Program-made: the position numbers and the translations under genes
Source of the DNA: JAFGKM01 sp964408175
GTDB lineage: Bacteria > Ratteibacteria > UBA8468 > B48-G9 > JAFGKM01
Direction: 5' to 3'
NCBI GenBank assembly: GCA_964408175.1
Contig: CAYOYL010000167.1
Coordinates: 1 to 12,662, forward strand
Length of the DNA: 12,662 nt
The notes under the pieces: model-generated
What the model saw: the letters and a program-made list of their open reading frames with translations, nothing else
The model's database searches: none
Told to the model about the DNA's origin: nothing
In this document: in pieces, positions 8,739 to 12,662 of the stretch
How the letters are laid out: each line of letters opens with the position of its first letter
Numbering within the stretch: position 1 is the first letter of the stretch

Positions 8739-10862
8739 TTCTTCTCCTTGAGTTTGTTAAGTACAGCCAATTTTTCTTTTGCCTGTGGTTCTATATCAGT
8801 CCCAGGATATTTATCAATAACCGTTTTATACCAGATACGTGCATTCTGATAGTTTTCCTGTTTCTGGTAAATCTCTGCAATGCTTAAACATGCATAGCGA
8901 CATAAATTGTCCTCTGGATATTTCTCCATGAGAAGTGTAAACGCACTGATTGCTGCCGGAAAGTTATCCAATCCCTGCCAGTAATATACTCCCATCCGTT
9001 CAAGAGAATCCGGCGCCCATGGACTTTTGGGATATCTATCCACAACTTTCTGCAATTCTACTACCGCTTTTTCGTATTCTCGCAATGCTGCATAGCAAAT
9101 ACCAATACTTCTCTGCGCCCATGGAGATTGAGAACTTCTCGGGGATTCTTGTAGTATTCTCTGGTACATCTTTATTGCTTCTTCATATTTTTTTTCTGCA
9201 TACAGCCGGTCTGCCAGCTGCAGATAGTTTTTAATTATGGGGTTGGTTTCCCTTTCCTGCAGTTGTATTTCTGTTGTTTCCTCAGATTCCCCTTCATCTT
9301 TCTCTTCCAGTCCCACAGCATCTTCTCCCACCAACTGAGCATAGGTCCTTTTCGCTATGTTATGCTGCCCCCTCTTGTTCAGTTCGTCTGTAACTTCCCG
9401 TATGGACTGGCTGATAAGATAGTAACTGTCTTCCGATTCTTTGGTATTGGGATATTTCTCTATTACCTCTTTCAATGTTGCGGTAATTACTTCCAGTTCA
9501 ACTGTAGGGTCGTTGCCCCATCTCTTATTCTTCGATGCCCTGTATGAGGCTTCTGCATAAAGGTACATCCCCTGCCTTGTCAACCTGTGCTGAGGATAAT
9601 CCTTGTTCAAAATGTCCAGATATTCTATCGCCTGTTCGGGACGGTTCAGTTCCAGATAACATATGCCTGTCTGATACAAGGCAAACGGCCTGTCTTCTGT
9701 CGGTGAATGGGTTAGTGCTATCCTTTCGTAGTAAAGCAGCGCCTGCCGGAAGTCCCGCTTCAGAAAATAACTCTCGCCCAACTGAAACCTCGCATAGTCG
9801 TTTATTCGTTCCCTGTCTTCTGACAAAAGTCCTTCAAAGACTTCTATCGCCTTATCGTAGTTGCCTTTTTTTTTATCAAGTACTGCCAGCTGGTATTGTG
9901 CCCATTGATTCAGTATGGAAGGATTGCTGTGGCAGGATATCTCCTGAAAAAGTTCTTCTGCCCTGGCGGTTTTGCCTGTGTATTTCTCAAGAACTGCTAT
10001 GAGATATTTTGTCCTGCCGTCTTTTTCATCCCCTCTCCGCCGTTCAAATGTATGTTTCAGCCGTCTGGCAGATGAGGTTGTCTTATTGGTATTTTCAACG
10101 CCTTTCAGTATTCTTATATATTCTGCCGCTGTACGGTTATCATAAAGATGCGGATAATTGATAAGATTTCGGTTGTAGTAGTCTTTCGCCGCTGTATACA
10201 AACCCTGTCTCTCTGACAAGAGTCCGGATATCCTTGCAGCAGTGAAAGGAACTATGGCTATGGGATAACCTTTTATATCTGAAAGGAATTGCAGGTGTTC
10301 ACGGCGGGCTGTGTAGGAGAAATAGTCAAGGCTGCCGGTTTCTGTATCGCCGGCAATTCTTTCTGCAACAGACACGATTTGTTTTATTTCTTCATCCTGC
10401 GACGGGAATGTCTTTTCGAGAATCTGCTGGGCTGTTGTATATTGTCCTTCTTTTATCAATTCATCTATCGCGTTTAACTTTGTTCTGCAGTCGGTATTAT
10501 TGCCTATAAGGATAAAATACGGCTTGCGGGTTAGTCCGCCATCCCTGCCTGTTGTCTCCAGCACTAAAAAATATCCCCCGTCATTATACCTGCCGGTATC
10601 CAGAGAGAATGAGGTTACGGGAAGAAAACCTTTTAAGTGAAGTACTTTTATTGGCCTGCCGTTGAGTTTTACCTGAGCAAATATTGTTTTAGGAGAACTG
10701 TTCTGATAGGTTATATCAATAACACCTTTTGCGGGAATCTTATCGGGAGTTATGGAGAGTGTCGCGGATGCAGTGGGAAGAACAAAAAGAAAAATAACGG
10801 AAAAACAAAAGATTATTATTAAGGAGTATTTACGTCTGTCTATCTGTCTGTCTGGGTTTCAT
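8735..10862 (-). CDS. Exported TPR-repeat protein, first gene of the operon, frameshifted at a tetranucleotide repeat
   Basis: The main open frame runs without a break from just after 10859 down to 8735, but its only usual start codon is a GTG at 10564, which would remove the signal peptide. Reading upstream of that GTG gives a convincing export signal (RRKYSLIIIFCFSVIFLFVL, then PTASA and a cleavage before TLSITPDK) and a beta-rich domain of about 100 residues. No ATG, GTG or TTG opens this frame. An ATG at 10862, with an AAGGTG ribosome site and a promoter, is one frame off and hits TAA after ten codons. Removing one unit of the AGAC repeat between them yields MKPRQIDRRKYS... and a 707-aa protein. 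The rest is a TPR array (for example YDKAIEVFEGLL, YEKAVVELQKVV), split by an acidic linker (LEEKDEGESEETTEIQ), probably a periplasmic scaffold. In this copy the gene appears switched off or mutated, unless the repeat was miscounted. Confidence 0.8.
10834..10853 (-). repeat. Tetranucleotide repeat inside the start of the TPR gene
   Basis: Five 4-base units, coding strand AGAC AGAC AGAT AGAC AGAC (one unit has a T for C), lying 6 bases after the ATG at 10862 and 5 codons before the hydrophobic core of the signal peptide. Four-base repeats near the 5' end of genes for surface components are a known basis of phase variation in several bacteria. Loss of any one unit puts the ATG in frame with the signal peptide; gain of one unit brings in an early TAG. 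Confidence 0.85.
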
Positions 10863-10866
10863 CTCG

Positions 10867-10872
10867 CACCTT
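10867..10872 (-). promoter_or_regulatory. Ribosome binding site for the ATG at 10862
   Basis: AAGGTG on the minus strand, 4 bases before the ATG. It supports 10862 as the intended start even though the frame is lost at the downstream tetranucleotide repeat. Confidence 0.6.
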
Positions 10873-10892
10873 TTTTGTTTGTATCATGCCTT

Positions 10893-10922
10893 ATATTATT
10901 TCATGTATTATTTTCTTGTCAA
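10893..10922 (-). promoter_or_regulatory. Sigma70-type promoter of the operon
   Basis: On the minus strand, a consensus TTGACA (10922-10917) is followed after 18 bases by TAATAT (10898-10893). Transcription would start near 10886, giving a leader of about 24 bases before the ATG at 10862. Consensus quality, spacing and position all agree. Confidence 0.7.
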
Positions 10923-10980
10923 ATTTATTTGCTGAGCACACCGGAAAAATAATGAGCTGGCTGAGATAATCTTTATTCAG

Positions 10981-10999
10981 GATAAAAAGTTGTTTTATC
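10981..10999. other. AT-rich palindrome upstream of the operon promoter
   Basis: Perfect 7-bp inverted repeat GATAAAA / TTTTATC with a 5-base loop, followed on the plus strand by AGG and a T-rich stretch. It could be a weak terminator for plus-strand transcripts or a protein-binding site. It lies about 60 bases upstream of the -35 element. Confidence 0.35.
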
Positions 11000-11018
11000 A
11001 GGTTTTTAGTTTTCTGTC

Positions 11019-11048
11019 CAAAACTGTACGGAAAAATAAGCAGTTTTG
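11019..11048. other. Inverted repeat upstream of the operon promoter
   Basis: Perfect 8-bp inverted repeat CAAAACTG (11019-11026) and CAGTTTTG (11041-11048); the two half-sites are 22 bp apart centre to centre, about two helical turns. This geometry suits a dimeric DNA-binding protein, but it sits about 100 bases upstream of the promoter, so a regulatory role is only possible. Confidence 0.35.
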
Positions 11049-11155
11049 AAGAAATCCTGGCACACTTTTGAAGATGCTGATTTTGGGCTGGACGCAGGGA
11101 TATAGACTTAAGAGCTTGGGATATAAGGATTTAAGCATGATTGGATGTCCTTGAA

Positions 11156-11199
11156 AAAGTGTGACGTAAGTGTGACGTATGTGTGACGGGAATGTGTCA
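11156..11199 (+). repeat. Array of 11-bp direct repeats, GTGTGACG type
   Basis: Three consecutive 11-base units sharing GTGTGACG (11156-11166, 11167-11177, 11178-11188) and a degenerate fourth with ATGTGTCA. The 11-bp period is close to one helical turn, so the copies face the same side of the DNA, as binding-site arrays often do. The first 13 bases of the window (ACGTATGTGTGAC) match 11175-11187 exactly. Confidence 0.75.
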
Positions 11200-11303
11200 A
11201 TTTTACGGGTTTCTAGGGGTAGAAGATTATTCTCAAAAAGTCTGGGGAGGCTTGATAGAGAAGGGATTGGAAGCAGGAAGGGGCTTCGGTTAATTTTGAC
11301 TGT

Positions 11304-11363
11304 CTGGAACTTAAAATCCGTTGGGGATTACTCCTCGTGAGGGTTCAAATCCCTCCCTCGGCA
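11304..11363 (+). tRNA. 3'-half fragment of a tRNA-Leu (UAA), likely integration scar
   Basis: The anticodon region ACTTAAAATCC (anticodon TAA), a class II variable arm (GGGG ATTA CTCC), a complete T arm (GAGGG-TTCAAAT-CCCTC, 11339-11355), the 3' acceptor strand CCTCGGC and the discriminator A (11363) are all present. The 5' half is missing: no GCCGAGG acceptor strand or D arm occurs in the preceding 100 bases, and the anticodon stem has an extra A. CCA is not encoded. Integrative elements that use tRNA genes duplicate the 3' part, often starting at the anticodon loop, so this is best read as an att-type remnant and not a functional tRNA. Confidence 0.7.
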
Positions 11364-11379
11364 CTTACTCCCCCAACGG
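11318..11379. repeat. 9-bp inverted repeat enclosing the T arm of the tRNA fragment
   Basis: CCGTTGGGG (11318-11326) pairs perfectly with CCCCAACGG (11371-11379), with the T-arm hairpin inside the loop. It competes with the tRNA variable arm, and its right half lies outside the tRNA. It may be part of a recombination site or chance. Confidence 0.5.
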
Positions 11380-11421
11380 TTTCAGCGATTTTTCTGCTTC
11401 CGTATTTGAAAGGTGTTTTTC

Positions 11422-11458
11422 CAAAGTGTGCCCAAGGTGTGTCCAAGGTGTGTCCAAA
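11422..11458 (+). repeat. Array of 11-bp direct repeats, CAAGGTGTGTC type
   Basis: Units CAAAGTGTGCC (11422-11432), CAAGGTGTGTC (11433-11443) and CAAGGTGTGTC (11444-11454), followed by a partial CAAA. The period is again 11 bp and the GTGTG core is shared with the array at 11156-11199. The two arrays bracket the tRNA-Leu fragment. Confidence 0.75.
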
Positions 11459-11506
11459 TCGTTCGTTAGTTTAAGCATTTCCAGAGGCCGCTATTTATGA
11501 TTGATG

Positions 11507-11601
11507 TTTTTTGTTAAGCCTTGATAGACAAGGATTAAGGCATTCTGGTGCATAGAAAGTATTTTACCTTAATAGTCACACAACGGACCGAAGATCCGTT
11601 G
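11507..11601. repeat. Two-hairpin repeat element, right copy
   Basis: Same layout and orientation as the element at 54-147: T run, GTTAAG, hairpin A (TAAGCCTTG 11515-11523 with CAAGGATTA 11529-11537, one mismatch), about 45 variable bases, then hairpin B (CAACGGA 11581-11587 with TCCGTTG 11595-11601, perfect). It ends 5 bases from the stop of the small broken gene on the minus strand. Hairpin A is perfect in the left copy and hairpin B in the right, and the loops are partly conserved, so structure may matter more than sequence. Confidence 0.75.
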
Positions 11602-11606
11602 GCAAC

Positions 11607-11918
11607 TTACAATGTTTCTCCTCCTTCAGTATGTAGTTTTTCACTAACAAATTGTGCACGCGACTCACTTGTATTTTTCAAATCATTCTTTTTACAGTAA
11701 TCAATGAATTCATCGAAATCCATTACGACCATTTTGAAATTTACTCCGTCCATTTCAGCATTTTTGACAAAGTTTTTGAAATTTTCCAACCACTCGTCAT
11801 AAGAATCCTCGAAAACTCGCTGGTCAAATGCAGTCGTTTTGAATTTTTCCCATTGCTCTCTTTTATAGAATCCTATTCCAACATTTGCTTTTTAAAATTC
11901 CTTATCTGATTTTTCCAT
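11607..11918 (-). pseudogene. Small uncharacterised gene with an in-frame early stop
   Basis: An ATG at 11918 preceded by AAAGGT opens MEKSDKEF, then a TAA at codon 9, then 94 further codons in the same frame with clear coding character (KANVGIGFYKREQWEKFKTT... to ...SRAQFVSEKLHTEGGETL). Read through, the product is a 103-residue charged, mostly helical protein. It resembles small uncharacterised bacterial proteins that begin with an IGFY..EQW stretch and end in a conserved FV.EKL segment, but I cannot name a family. A single T to A change (TAA to AAA) would restore it. The only usual internal start is a TTG at 11789, which loses about 40 residues. It lies 56 bases downstream of the nucleotidyltransferase-like gene and may have formed a pair with it. 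Confidence 0.65.
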
Positions 11919-11974
11919 TTTTATGACCTTTCTTTCTGATAGTAGTGTCTGGTTCTTCGGATTCTTGTATGGAT

Positions 11975-12662
11975 TTATGTCTTGGGAAACAATTCGACTA
12001 ACACAGCAATGAAATCATCTAATTGAAAGTCAGAACGGTAGTATTCGTGTTCTTGCATACGTAAAAGTCCAAGTTTCTGTTTATCTGAAAAATATTCAGC
12101 GATAGTGTCTCCTGCTTCAACAATGGTTACATCTGTCCTCATCCTTTTGCCAAACTCAAGACATTCTCGCCATTCGGTCTCAGTGATCAAGCCAACAATT
12201 GTATACAGGTCAAGCGCATGATGACGGCCGAATTCTTTTTCTCTGTCATTTACACGGTCCCTGAAAGCAAAGAGTTTCATGAGAAGGAATGAATACGTAT
12301 GGGGGAGAAAAACCTCTGCTTTCCATTTAGAACCTGTGTTTAATGTTCCAGCGAGAACCATGGGCAGTAATTTTTCTTCGAGGGTGGGGACTTCATCGAC
12401 TGGATGGGCATGGATACCAACAGATGGATTTGGACGAACTCGCCGTATGTCAGTATGCAGTTTGGACTCTTTGAAGAATTTTCGCGGCCCTGTCAAAAGG
12501 TCAATCTTGATGCTGCCGGCAATAGAATTATCAGGTCCGGCCTTTGCGAACTGATAATTTTCGGCACCCTTGACAGGTTTATAACCAAGATGCATGATTG
12601 CATCGGCAAGCGGTTTTAGTTTTTTTGAACTGAGTAACAGTTCCACGCGGAGAAATAAGTCA
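11975..12662 (-). CDS. Nucleotidyltransferase-like protein (AbiEii-type), 5' end outside the window
   Basis: The frame is open through the window edge; the first visible residues are DLFLRVELLL, which look like the end of a minimal-nucleotidyltransferase catalytic segment (pattern xDxDLFL) whose first aspartate lies outside the window. A GTG at 12646 is therefore probably not the start. The later segment LLMKLFAFRDR..DREKEFGRHHALDLY matches the K-L-x-A-x-x-D-R...DLY pattern of AbiEii-type nucleotidyltransferases, which act as toxins in toxin-antitoxin and abortive-infection pairs. Other family members are not toxins, so function is uncertain. The C-terminal region is helical. The small broken gene 56 bases downstream could be its partner. 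Confidence 0.65.
   Translation of the reverse strand, partial: DLFLRVELLLSSKKLKPLADAIMHLGYKPVKGAENYQFAKAGPDNSIAGSIKIDLLTGPRKFFKESKLHTDIRRVRPNPSVGIHAHPVDEVPTLEEKLLPMVLAGTLNTGSKWKAEVFLPHTYSFLLMKLFAFRDRVNDREKEFGRHHALDLYTIVGLITETEWRECLEFGKRMRTDVTIVEAGDTIAEYFSDKQKLGLLRMQEHEYYRSDFQLDDFIAVLVELFPKT

Larger units (their letters stand above)
336..10922 (-). other. Seven-gene secretin/TPR operon on the minus strand
   Basis: All seven genes lie on the minus strand with very short junctions: an ATGA overlap at 8735-8738, gaps of 19, 29, 64 and 8 bases further down, and an overlap of about 29 bases between the secretin and the last TPR gene. The only strong promoter-like sequence I see is upstream of the first gene, and I find no convincing internal terminator. 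The products share an envelope theme: most have signal peptides or membrane anchors, one is a secretin and one resembles its inner-membrane partner. Co-transcription is inferred from spacing and orientation. Confidence 0.8.

Noticed and set aside
8735..10564. TPR protein starting at the GTG at 10564
   Set aside because: It would begin inside a beta-rich domain and lack the clear signal peptide encoded just upstream in the same frame; no good ribosome site precedes it.
10841..10843. ATA as an unusual start codon restoring the TPR frame
   Set aside because: It is very rare as a start and has no ribosome site at the right distance, while a well-placed ATG exists one frame off.
11304..11363. Complete, functional tRNA-Leu
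   Set aside because: No 5' acceptor strand or D arm precedes it and the anticodon stem is imperfect; only the 3' half is present.
11156..11458. CRISPR array
   Set aside because: Repeats are 11 bp, directly abutting and without spacers.

Overview
The window looks like a stretch of a Gram-negative chromosome. The case rests on a secretin (outer-membrane pore) and several proteins with Sec-type signal peptides. I cannot name the lineage from sequence alone. Base composition is moderate overall, with a clearly AT-richer middle section. The uncharacterised secreted proteins suggest an uncultured or poorly sampled phylum, but that is inference.

Layout, left to right. Positions 1-335 are non-coding and carry one copy of a roughly 95-bp repeat element built from two hairpins. 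Positions 336-10922 hold a single minus-strand operon, transcribed right to left from a good sigma70-type promoter at 10893-10922. In transcription order it encodes: (1) an exported beta-domain plus TPR protein (10862-8735); (2) an exported protein with a bacterial Ig-like domain, split into two frames (8738-6778); (3) an exported, mostly helical protein of unknown family (6758-5769); (4) a membrane-anchored periplasmic protein of unknown family (5739-4732); (5) a bitopic inner-membrane protein resembling GspC/PilP (4667-3981); (6) a short secretin (3972-2443); (7) a second exported beta-domain plus TPR protein (2471-336). Genes are tightly packed, with an ATGA overlap, an overlap of about 29 bases and gaps of 8-64 bases, so they are probably co-expressed. 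Positions 10923-11606 are non-coding and rich in small repeats: palindromes, two arrays of 11-bp direct repeats, a 3'-half tRNA-Leu fragment that looks like an integration scar, and the second copy of the two-hairpin element. Positions 11607-12662 carry a small gene broken by an in-frame stop and the 5'-truncated end of a nucleotidyltransferase-like (AbiEii-type) gene.

How the genes may work together (inference): the secretin forms an outer-membrane pore, the GspC/PilP-like protein couples it to the inner membrane, and the two TPR proteins act as periplasmic or envelope scaffolds. The Ig-like protein and the orphan exported protein are candidate substrates or surface parts. No ATPase, platform protein or pseudopilin is present, so this is either a cut-down secretin system or one that borrows a motor from elsewhere.

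The most striking observation is that the first gene is out of frame exactly across a 5-unit tetranucleotide repeat placed between a well-supported ATG and its signal peptide; loss of one unit restores a perfect signal peptide. The second gene is out of frame at a G6 tract inside its Ig-like domain. Together they suggest phase-variable (slipped-strand) control of a secretin-linked surface system, unless one or both are sequencing or assembly errors.
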